A stretch of 64,000 nucleotides of DNA from Gracilariopsis chorda. Its lineage: Eukaryota > Rhodophyta > Florideophyceae > Gracilariales > Gracilariaceae. How positions within the stretch are numbered: the stretch's first letter is position 1; every line of letters starts with the position of its first letter. This document shows positions 33,695 through 42,067 of the stretch, piece by piece. The notes beneath the pieces were generated by a model. That model made no database searches, was not told where the DNA came from, and worked only from the letters and a program-made list of their open reading frames with translations. The position numbers were made by a program, and so were the translations under genes. The stretch is taken from positions 248,001-312,000 of the forward strand of contig NBIV01000040.1 of assembly GCA_003194525.1 (NCBI GenBank), given 5' to 3'.

Positions 33695-33875
33695 GGCAAA
33701 ACGCTTTAGCTACAAACAGGTGCATTCCCAAGACGTCAATGTGTTCATGTGTTCATTCAATTGTGTTCATGTGTTCATTCAATGAACACATTGGTGTCTT
33801 GGGAATGCACCTGTTTGTACAATGAACACATTGACGTCTTGGGAATGCACCTGTTTGTAGCTAAAGCGTTTTGCC
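33695..33875. mobile_element. Foldback/MITE-like palindrome with 54-bp perfect arms
   Basis: Arm 33695-33748 is the exact reverse complement of arm 33822-33875 (54 of 54 positions by eye). The 73-bp centre contains a duplicated tgtgttcatgtgttcattca segment and an additional partial copy of the right arm (near 33,782-33,819) with one base difference in its shared core. No target-site duplication was found at the outer ends. It has the structure of a foldback element or of a MITE that suffered an internal duplication. Confidence 0.7.
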
Positions 33876-34350
33876 TTGGCGCGGAGGGACAACTGTTTCT
33901 GTTTGTTTGGGTACAACGGTAATTGCAGCAACTAAGGGTAAAGGGTTAGAATTGCTAAAGGGATAGACTGCTAGCTAGCCTTCCCTTTCATGATGTTTGG
34001 TTGGATGAACGCGGGGGTGTTAGCGAATTGGTAACTTGGATTCAGCGTGACACCACAGCTGATTCTTTCAAACACCCCAACAGATGCCACGCTCTACAAG
34101 TGTACACGACCAACTGCGAAAAAATATCCTAAAACGCGGGAATTTGCAAGCTGTTCCGAAACTCCGCGTGCCTGGCCACAACTCAGCTGGCGGGTTGTCA
34201 TGCATCGAAGTCCCCTGAGGACGGCAGTATGCCCTGTGCGACATCCATGGCCTTGTCGATCGCTCGGATTTCTCGTTGCGTGCCACAGGCCCGCTTTATC
34301 TCCATATCTCTTCGTCACATATAACAGCTCACCCTAGGCCTGTGATTGAC

Positions 34351-35349
34351 ATGGTCCGCAATCGACCCTCAAGCTACGCGGAATCCTCAGACGACGACGA
34401 CTTTGCTGTTTCCGATGACGACAAGTCATCCTCACGCTCACGACTGAAAAGACCTCGTCGCAGCTCGAACAAACCGCGTCGTCTGGCCGTTCGCTCCCCG
34501 CAGACAAGCAGCTTCCATCAAGAAGAAAACGATGATCAGGTGATTTGCGTTCCGGACTCTTTAGAACAGGAAGATTCCCGACTTGAAGAATCAGAGAACA
34601 TCGCAATGCAGAAAGCACCACCGGATCCGAGCGCGGAGAACACTATGGAAAGCGTGCCAAAATCAGAGGACCCTGCTGTAGCTGAGGAAAAAGAGAACAA
34701 TGATCTCGGGTCAGAAATAAAGTCTTCTCCAGCCGGTAAGCGAACGACACCACTCTCTCTCTTTAATCCATCGCATGTCCTCATTGTTCTTACTAACGTG
34801 GGTTAATTTTCCGTGCGGATAGACGAGCAACATTCCACAAGAATTAGTCGTTCGACTAGGAAACAAAAGACGTACGCCATCTCTGATTCTGAAAGTGATG
34901 CTTCTGTACATGAAGATGACGACGCCTATAACAGTGCTGATGATTCCCCGGTCGAAGCGGACGGCGAGAGTGATTTCGAACTCTCTCCAAGGAAAACGAC
35001 CAAGAAGAGAACGGCCGTTACTCAGGCGAAGAGCCCAGCACCACAGAAACGAGGGAGAACTCAGGCGACCCCGAAGAAACTAGCGGTCAAAAGAACAAGA
35101 CAAACCGCTTCTGCTGCACCAAAAAGCAGCATCGGGAAAACATCGGCCTCGAAACCAAGCACTGTGACTGGGAAGAAGCGACTCGGCGCCAGAATACCGT
35201 GTAACTCGTTTGCTTTGTCGTCTCTTTCGGCATCCGCACGGAGAACGCAAAGCACACAACTCAAGTCTCATCCATCTCCACTCATTCGTTCTGGGCTTTC
35301 TCGAAATGCTGCTGTTCCAAGGTTGCATGCTTATCTCGGGAAAAAATGA
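34351..35349 (+). CDS. RAD51-associated protein 1 (RAD51AP1)-like
   Basis: Two exons, 34351-34735 and 34823-35349, with an 87-bp GT-AG intron (gtaagc...gatag), give 303 aa. Both ends match RAD51AP1. The N-terminus starts MVRNRPSSYAESSDDDDFAVS, like the MVR...Y...DSDDDF start of the vertebrate protein. The C-terminus carries IRSGLSRNAAVPRLH, matching the RAD51-binding motif LRLGLSRLARVKPLH. The middle is low-complexity, with acidic patches and Lys/Arg/Ser-rich stretches suited to DNA binding. RAD51AP1 stimulates RAD51-mediated D-loop formation in homologous recombination. The match rests on short terminal motifs in an otherwise disordered protein. Convergent neighbour: only 32 bp separate its stop from the stop of the SAM-DUF202 gene. 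Confidence 0.68.
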
Positions 35350-35381
35350 GAAGCAGTGTATGTGAAGCGATTCACGACACA

Positions 35382-36098
35382 TCAAACGGCAATTAAGGCG
35401 AGTAATGCAGCTTCTTCTGTTTCCTGGGCCAACACAGCGTATAGGCCAATGACAATTCCCGCAAACACAACGAGCAACGGGATTGCCAGAATGTTATTTT
35501 CCGGAATGTGATCCTCTCCTGGGTTTTCTATCATTCGATGCATCCAGAAATACCGCGCTGTTCCATAAATCACGATTAGGATTGCAAGAACAGACAAGAC
35601 GATATTGAACGCCTTGATATAGGGAACATTGCGATCAACAACGGGATTCTCTAATCTTACTGTGGCAATGGCTACGGTTTGGAGGATGATGGCCAAACGC
35701 AACCAACTGAGAAAGACTCTTTCATTTGATAGATGCGTTAGGATTCTACCATCTTCTGGGATTGAGTGTCGGCTCTCTGAACTCAACGTTTGCCTGAGGT
35801 ACGCGATGCCTTCGAGGATGATACGACGATCCTTAAGTTTCGACACCCCCAACGTCTGGCTAAGCTCGATTGTGTTAAGACTTAGCAGTGAACTTCCTGT
35901 CACGGCATGAGTACGAAACGCTGCCGTGTACTTCTGCATACCGATTGCAAACAACCACCTCACGACTTCCTCTGTACTGTCCATATTTTCAAAAAGGGTG
36001 TAGGTCCGCAGACCTGCGGCAACAGCAGTTGGGGCGGGACTTACCAGCTTCTTTAACCGTCTAGTGGTAGCTGGAAGGGAGTACGATATCGACGTCAT
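35382..36098 (-). CDS. SAM domain-DUF202 membrane protein
   Basis: The start is ATG at 36098-36096, giving 238 aa. Residues about 38-103 form a sterile alpha motif: VVRWLFAIGMQKYTAAF, LLSLNTIELSQTLGV, KDRRIILEGIAYL. Residues about 122-238 form a DUF202 domain, with the signature LSNERVFLSWLRLAII and three hydrophobic helices: AIILQTVAIATVRL, the FNIVLSVLAILIVIYG region and NILAIPLLVVFAGIVIGLY. DUF202 is the membrane module found in YidH-like proteins and at the end of VTC polyphosphate-polymerase subunits. Here it lacks an SPX or polymerase domain and has SAM instead. SAM usually oligomerises or binds partners. The biological role is unknown, and vacuolar/acidocalcisomal location is only a guess from VTC. 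Confidence 0.8.
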   Translation of the reverse strand: MTSISYSLPATTRRLKKLVSPAPTAVAAGLRTYTLFENMDSTEEVVRWLFAIGMQKYTAAFRTHAVTGSSLLSLNTIELSQTLGVSKLKDRRIILEGIAYLRQTLSSESRHSIPEDGRILTHLSNERVFLSWLRLAIILQTVAIATVRLENPVVDRNVPYIKAFNIVLSVLAILIVIYGTARYFWMHRMIENPGEDHIPENNILAIPLLVVFAGIVIGLYAVLAQETEEAALLALIAV

Positions 36099-37220
36099 CT
36101 TGTACGGGTCCAGAATGAAGACACAGATCAACTGCCAGTCTTTCAGTACGAAGCATTGGCTTTTGACTGGCTATGAGCTCTTGAACCGGGACCTGCAGTA
36201 ATGAATTCACTCGGCTGCCTTGTTCTCTTGGTCTTAAGCTGCGGTTCTTCCCACTTTAGATGTGATTCTCTTGAGTAGTGGAAAGTTGCGTTAGAGACGC
36301 TGAAATGTAAACTAAAACCTGACAGACCTTTACAATCAAACCTGTTCTTCCAAATCGCTTAGTGGGGTCATGAGATGCTCTACTGAGGAAATGCTCATCA
36401 ACAACGGATGTGCTGGACAGGACGGACTTACAAAACCGATGATTCTTGGGATCTGCATGTATTGACAGCCAACATTCGAACATGTTCCGGGGGGTCTAAA
36501 GGGTTATTCTTCTCCAGGATTTCTTTCATTTCAACCCCTGCTAACGTAAAAGGAGGCCATGGAAGGTTGTTGCGCGCTTTCAATCGCCGTACTGTTTGTA
36601 GGACATCTCATAGCTTTTATGACGGGTGTCTATCCTCTTCACGCTCCCCATCATTCACTACTGTACCATACCAAGTTGGTACAGTAGCCTTCTAATCCTT
36701 TATCCCTGGTACGAAACGTGTACCCTTGTACTAGTGGTTCGTCTGCCGGACCATTTCTGCATGCTTTCTGGGTTCGGTCATCCACGGATGTGCTGTCACA
36801 CCTTGGTACAGTATCTACCCTTCGTATTCTTGTATCTAGGAAGGGTACTCCTGCATCTACATTCCCTGTGATGCTCTTCGAAGAAACACATGCCCCCAAC
36901 CTGGTCTGATCTTCTGCACGCGTTCGTATGAATGTCCTGCTGTTTACGGTCTGACCTGTCTTACGCCGAGGTGATGAATACTCTGATTTTCTCGTAAAAA
37001 CTGGTTGCTGCACACGAATATTCCGTTATTGATGCTGAGCAAGATTGGGCTTGTTTGGAGAATTTTGAATCAACGGCAGATTCAGTTATCGTGATATACC
37101 CTTTATGTAACATTATCAAAGAAAGAGAATTGTTCTACTCGCCTGGTGTTGTACTAGAGCTGATGCCATCAATCCGACATCGTGATACAACCATCCATTT
37201 CAGTTTTCTAGATTCGCAAA
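36099..37220. other. Intergenic, with GGTAC-rich short inverted repeats
   Basis: A 1.1-kb spacer between head-to-head genes. Near 36,658-36,687 an 11-bp inverted repeat (ctactgtacca...tggtacagtag) occurs. Further ggtac/gtacc words recur up to about 36,850. No supported gene was seen. Confidence 0.4.
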
Positions 37221-38006
37221 ATGGTTGCTCCAATCGTTCCTATCGGGGTCATGTTGGGTAAGGCAGATAGTGCCTTTAAGATGGTAGGTGGATCTTCAAT
37301 TGTATTCAACGCACTTAGATCAAGAATATTTGGAAAAGTGCTTCGTGCAGTTGAGTATCCAGACGGCGAGCTTCACAGCATCAAGATCTATCGTATGAAC
37401 TTATACAGACTCAGGGCGAATATTGCAGAAATTCAGCCGCCTCCGTTTCCCACGGCGTTTGTGGAGCCACAAGATATCAAGCAAATATCCGTATTCACAT
37501 CCCCACATTTCACAGAACCTATCAGATCCGATGCAGATGTATCCGCTCTTCCGGAAAACGCATGGCTCTTCTGGAGCAAAGACACTTTTGAAGAGGCTCC
37601 TATTCCAACTCGAGGTGTGAAATTAGATGGATCCCATGTGAAAAAGAAGGTGAAGTCTATTGAGGAACCACGCATAAGTGATATACAATTGCAAGACGAG
37701 GCGATTTCCTTGGCAAAGAAGATCAGGAAGACGCAACAGTTCTCCAGGTGGCAATTCGATAGGATTGTTGACCTCGCCATCGATCGTGACTCCGGGCTTT
37801 TGGCAATAGCAAGAAACTTTTCTTCCAGCCAAGATGAGTTTCAGATTCATTGTACAAGGCTGCTGAAACGTCGTGATCCACGAAGCATTCTCGTAGCAGC
37901 TGGAATGGAAGCCCAAGAAGTTGGAAGCGATGTTTCGGAAGGCGAAGATACAGAAGGCTCAAAACGAAATATAGAACCACAGGTAGAATTGACCTCTCGT
38001 GAATAA
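37221..38006 (+). CDS. Hypothetical protein, 261 aa
   Basis: A single exon from ATG 37221. The N-terminal about 30 residues are mildly hydrophobic (MVAPIVPIGVMLGKADSAFKM). The central part is mixed, with LHSIKIYRMNLYRLRANIAEI and aromatic VSALPENAWLFWSKD. It is followed by a basic helical segment (AISLAKKIRKTQQFSRWQFDRIVDLAI). The C-terminal 40 residues are acidic (DVSEGEDTEG). No domain was recognised. The composition and an ATG start downstream of a normal promoter-length gap support a real gene. Confidence 0.6.
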   Translation: MVAPIVPIGVMLGKADSAFKMVGGSSIVFNALRSRIFGKVLRAVEYPDGELHSIKIYRMNLYRLRANIAEIQPPPFPTAFVEPQDIKQISVFTSPHFTEPIRSDADVSALPENAWLFWSKDTFEEAPIPTRGVKLDGSHVKKKVKSIEEPRISDIQLQDEAISLAKKIRKTQQFSRWQFDRIVDLAIDRDSGLLAIARNFSSSQDEFQIHCTRLLKRRDPRSILVAAGMEAQEVGSDVSEGEDTEGSKRNIEPQVELTSRE

Positions 38007-38295
38007 CCTGGTCTCATTCTTAACCAGTTTTACTGGTCTTGGATTGATATCGTCTTCGCTTATCCTTGGAAATACAGTTCGCACTCATGGCGAGCTAAGG
38101 GAAGAGTTGGAATGCAATTTCAGCACACAGCGCTACCCGCAGATAACTTTATTGTCACACTTTGCTGTAATCGGTCTTGATTGCGTTCACTAGAACATGT
38201 ATCATGTATCCAGGCAGAAGAGAGGCACGCTTCCAGACGTTTCCAATCCGTCAGTGCGTATAGGCCTTTCGCGGCAAGTCAAGCGTACCGTATGT

Positions 38296-38865
38296 TCAAC
38301 GCAATACGCCCAGAACCAAGAGGGCCAACAGGAACGTGAGTGCCAGAAGAAATCCAATCCGCATTCCAGGGATGGAACCCTTAGACGACATATACATGGT
38401 TGGACAAGTGCTTTGGTCACAAAGCTCTTGTGGAGCAACAACTCTGTGTTTCTCTGAACCAGTGTTGCCCTGACATGTAAGTTGCAACTCACCTAGAAAC
38501 ATAGAGCTGAGAATTGCTCTCTTGGGATCAGTCACATACATCACGAAAGAGGTGTCAGCCGTGGGTGAGCAGATTAGAACGATCAACTGAATGGTTTGTG
38601 TGCATGAATCACTCACTGCAGTCGTTGATGTATTCCGTGGTTCCCCCATTTGAAATGCCAGAACATGCGCTGGGCTACCTTTGGAACATACTCGTTGTAA
38701 CACGCACCATGTGCCATCGCTCGTTCCGGATATGACGTGTGAGCGATTTCTGTCAGAAGCATTAACCACATGGTAGTTTTCCGCTCCACCGTGGCAGCTA
38801 AGTTTCAAGGGGACAAGTCCTTCATGTCCACCGCTTTGTGCCAATGAGAACAGTTTGAAGTCCAT
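38296..38865 (-). CDS. Putative secretory-pathway membrane protein, 189 aa
   Basis: The frame from ATG 38865-38863 has a C-terminal hydrophobic segment (GFLLALTFLLALLVLGVL) one residue before the stop. Its ectodomain-like part has spaced cysteines (LKLSCHG, GTWCVLQRVCSKG, VSDSCTQT, LIVLICSP, LQLTCQG). The pattern is reminiscent of mannose-6-phosphate-receptor-homology (MRH/Atg27-type) lectin domains, but no diagnostic Gln/Arg/Glu/Tyr set can be confirmed by eye. No signal peptide follows the chosen ATG. An overlapping upstream frame (38,822-39,022) reads like a luminal N-terminus with a hydrophobic start but lacks an ATG, so an unrecognised 5' exon is possible. Confidence 0.4.
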   Translation of the reverse strand: MDFKLFSLAQSGGHEGLVPLKLSCHGGAENYHVVNASDRNRSHVISGTSDGTWCVLQRVCSKGSPAHVLAFQMGEPRNTSTTAVSDSCTQTIQLIVLICSPTADTSFVMYVTDPKRAILSSMFLGELQLTCQGNTGSEKHRVVAPQELCDQSTCPTMYMSSKGSIPGMRIGFLLALTFLLALLVLGVLR

Positions 38866-40390
38866 AAGAAGAATACTCGGGGGTGAAGCTTTCTTCGATA
38901 TGTGGTAGACCAGTGCTGACTAATCCTCTTTGAATCGCTGGTGTTTCATTGCCCCAGTCGTCTTGTGATAGACATAAGACTGGTAGCAAGAGGTGTTTTC
39001 GTTTCCAACGATATATGAACAACGAAACGAAAACGAAGGTTCAGCAACTCTCGTTTTTCAATTACAACCTGTCAATACTGTAAAACTCCCGGCATTTATC
39101 ACAGATGAATGTATTCTTCGGTTTACGTGGTGTCGTGGTTCCTTATCTCCACGCCACCAGAGGAATGCGAGCTTTGCACAGGAATTCAAGATCTGATTTT
39201 GACAGCGCAAGAGGGTCTCACAACCACGCAACACACATCCTAGCATCCACTATTAGGTCACGGCCGATAGTGAACTTGTGCACCTGCATCCCATTTGCAG
39301 CAGAAAACTGCACACCAGCCTTTCCGGTCTAACATTAAGATCCTTCTTCGACTCCTTGTTGGGCCCATTTCCCTGCAGAGTCTCACTGCCTTCTTTCTTC
39401 GTGCTCTCCAGGAGACAGAAAAGGTTGATCACAATTCCATCAGTTTTTGAGATCATAAGATATGGACTGCATTCATTGTGAAAGCGCAGAAGAAAGGTCT
39501 GAAACCTGAGTCAAAATGAAGCCTTTCGATACCGAACCGAAGGCCAGAATCCTGATTTAGCCACTTTTCCCTTCTGTGAGAGAAAACTGCAGATGCTATC
39601 GAACTCCCGTATTATCTGTCATATTAAATCTTGTTGATGGATCCTTGAAGTAGGGCCGTTTGGAATTCAGTTTGTCAGGCGAGGGAACGTTGGTGGACCG
39701 TGGACACATACTTTCCTGACCTTCTGCACAGTCTTCAGCGACGCTCCAAAGGCAACAGAAATGAAGCTTCTGATCGAATATTTCAATAGCTATCTCAAGG
39801 CCTTGCGGTCTGCAATAGTGATCAGGGCTTTCCCATCAAAATCTTCCTTTGATGTCCAACCAGATCCAGGTGTTAACACTGAGTAACGCGGTTCGAAGAT
39901 TTGCTTGAGGAGCATTTCTTCGGAGTTCTCTTGCACGTAAGGAGATCTCTTATAGAACGCTTTCGGATTCTGTACTTCTTTCAGTTCGTTTCATTGAGCC
40001 AGATGGATCAACTTCTCAAAGAAATTGTATTGTACGTGCAAAAAACGTAAGCAACGTTTGCTTCTTTCACTTAAATGCACCAAAAGACATCTCAATCCAG
40101 GCCACATCCCAGAGATGTCCCTCACGAAACAAATAAATAAAACCTCATTGACACAAGTAGTTCGGCGTCAAACAATGTGCCTGGCTTCTTCTCGAAAGTA
40201 ACAAGATAATCAGAATGAACTCACTGAGTTTTTGTCAAAGGAGGGCAGCAGGTTCATATCTTCTTTGACACGACTCTTGTCTGCATCAGCACCCCGGCCT
40301 ACCCGGGCCGTGCTAGTATTCTTCTTCGTTCGGGGACACAATTCTTGTAAAAGAACCTTTCACAGTCATCCTAATGCAATGCACCGCTCA
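38866..40390. other. Intergenic
   Basis: 1.5 kb with only short interrupted frames. The sequence looks degenerate. No gene, RNA or repeat was recognised apart from the possible 5' exon noted for the neighbouring gene. Confidence 0.35.
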
Positions 40391-40978
40391 TTATGCTGTT
40401 CCTCGCTCAAGACTATCCTTAATCTTCTTGACGGAATCGAACTTATCGAAGTGCTTATCCAACGTACGATTGAACAGACGGTTGCCTTCGTTAATGAACG
40501 AGATATCAGACCTATCCTCATCAAATGTTCTTCTTCTCCTGTACTTTGCTCTGCGACGCTCGACTTTCTCCAGTTCGCCTACCATTCGGTCAACGCCTTC
40601 CTTCTGATCAGTAACTGTTCCATATGCAACAACAGTGTCATCATTCGATATCACCGGCACCGGGTTGTTCTGATTTGCAAGCTCCATTGCCTTTGCCCGA
40701 CGTTTCATACCTCGCAGTCTTTCATCGTTCTCTTCTTCTTCAGCCTCATCAGCGGACCCTACATCAATATGTCTATTGCTTTTGTCACCGCCGTCGTGCA
40801 TTCTCCGCTTCTCATGGTTTTCTCCTCTAAGCAGAATAATCTCTTCAGACCTGGGAGGCGAAGAACTGATATCCTCTACTTTCTGATGTTCTTCGTAGTC
40901 TACTGCCTTCAGATTCTCTTCGCGTGCTTCAGCCAGTTGTTTTCTGAGCTCCTTCAGTCTTTCGCCGGCGGAGGCCAT
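40391..40978 (-). CDS. SYF2: Pre-mRNA-splicing factor SYF2
   Basis: The start is ATG at 40978-40976, giving 195 aa, within the usual range of 200-250. SYF2 is a NineTeen-complex/spliceosome component that binds the catalytic spliceosome with Prp17 and Cef1. The N-terminus is a charged coiled coil (ASAGERLKELRKQLAEAREEN). A basic segment follows (ERLRGMKRRAKAMELANQNN). The diagnostic C-terminus is intact: EKVERRRAKYRRRRTFDED, then SFINEGNRLFNRTLDKHF and the end IKDSLERGTA. It is divergent from the zinc-finger gene, with 504 bp between. Confidence 0.88.
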   Translation of the reverse strand: MASAGERLKELRKQLAEAREENLKAVDYEEHQKVEDISSSPPRSEEIILLRGENHEKRRMHDGGDKSNRHIDVGSADEAEEEENDERLRGMKRRAKAMELANQNNPVPVISNDDTVVAYGTVTDQKEGVDRMVGELEKVERRRAKYRRRRTFDEDRSDISFINEGNRLFNRTLDKHFDKFDSVKKIKDSLERGTA

Positions 40979-41482
40979 GATAATGACGACGAACACGACA
41001 AGAATTCAGCTTTGAAAAAAGTGACGTATGCCGTGAGTCCTTATTCAAAGTACTATCGGTACCTTGCAGAAGAAACGTTACTGGTCATCTACGTCTAGTA
41101 CTATACTACGATGCCGAATCAGTGCGCAGGATGGAACGAAAAAACGATGGAACGCTGGTGAAAACACCAGTGTACCGTTGATTTCTCGCTTCTTCACGCC
41201 TCTCGATAGCTGTATGCTATCCAGTTAAGGTTACCCAGAGGGTAGGGGTTACCAAAAATGAAAGGACGGGAGTACTGCAAGTGGAGCATACGAAGTCCTG
41301 CGCTTACGCTTAGACAAACATACACTCTCTGTCAGCGATACGCGTGAAAGCTGTAGGATACTTTTGTAACCCATTGTTCGCGCTTTCCCGATACACCAAA
41401 TGTTTCATTCCGATTGGCTGAAGTGTTTCCGATAGAACACGTCCTGTTGACGCCGCTCGTTCCTCTCTCGAAGCAAAAACAA
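40979..41482. promoter_or_regulatory. Bidirectional promoter region between SYF2 and the DnaJ-type zinc-finger gene
   Basis: A 504-bp spacer between divergent genes. No clear TATA box was seen. It contains a short imperfect repeat near 41,220-41,250 (ggttaccc...gggttacc). Confidence 0.3.
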
Positions 41483-42067
41483 ATGCAACACGTTTCCATA
41501 AAGCCTGCCGATTCTGTGCTCGAAAATTCTAAAGAGATCCCGTTCATTATCCCAAACTCAAAAGCTCAACTGGTCACCGACGGTCCAGTTCTCCCAGACT
41601 TATGGGGCATAACATCACCGATGCTTCCTCTCTTGACTTATGCGACCTCCAATCTCTGGTTACCTCACTCGCTGATGGGATTCCACAGGACTCCTTGCGT
41701 TCCAATTCCGTCCCATTCTGATGCGAGGAAGTATGCTCGTCATCCGCCCAGAATCGTAGGAGGCGCGAGAAAAATTCGGAATGTGTCGTGCACCGTGCAT
41801 GAAGTGAACGGTGGCGACTCCTTCCAGAAACCGGATCTAGAAAAGGCGCAACAAGCACCGAACCCTACACTTGGTTCCCCAGATCCTCCGTTTCTGAATG
41901 ACTGTCAGACCTGCAACAACACGGGTTTTGTCCCTTGCTCGAAATGCAACGCAGAAGGCCTCATTCGTAACCCTCGATCTGTGAATGTTTTCTACTGTCC
42001 AGATTGTGTCGGATACAAGAAACTGAGATGCCCAACGTGTGGCGGTAAATGCTACTTGTGCGACTAG
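41483..42067 (+). CDS. DnaJ-type (CxxCxxxG) zinc-finger protein, BSD2-like
   Basis: The start is ATG 41483, giving 194 aa. Residues about 1-140 have no recognised domain and could include an organelle-targeting region. The C-terminal 55 residues hold a DnaJ-type zinc-binding cluster: CQTCNNTGFVPCSKCNAEG, then YCPDCVGYKKLRCPTCGGKCYLCD, i.e. four CxxC pairs plus a last Cys. No J-domain is present, so it is a DnaJ-zinc-only protein. In plants such proteins include BSD2 (Rubisco assembly) and other plastid thiol/folding factors. That parallel is plausible for a red alga but not proven by sequence. Confidence 0.72.
   Translation: MQHVSIKPADSVLENSKEIPFIIPNSKAQLVTDGPVLPDLWGITSPMLPLLTYATSNLWLPHSLMGFHRTPCVPIPSHSDARKYARHPPRIVGGARKIRNVSCTVHEVNGGDSFQKPDLEKAQQAPNPTLGSPDPPFLNDCQTCNNTGFVPCSKCNAEGLIRNPRSVNVFYCPDCVGYKKLRCPTCGGKCYLCD

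Larger units (their letters stand above)
31423..34350. other. Repeat-rich intergenic region
   Basis: This 2.9-kb stretch between the desaturase and the RAD51AP1-like gene holds an unassigned coding remnant (31.8-32.1 kb, -), a LINE RNase H tail (32.7-33.2 kb, -), a 17-bp inverted repeat (33.25-33.33 kb) and a large palindrome (33.7-33.88 kb). No intact gene was seen. Confidence 0.45.

Noticed and set aside
40232-41098. 288-codon plus-strand frame
   Set aside because: It is antisense to SYF2, whose identity is clear, and starts at a non-ATG codon.
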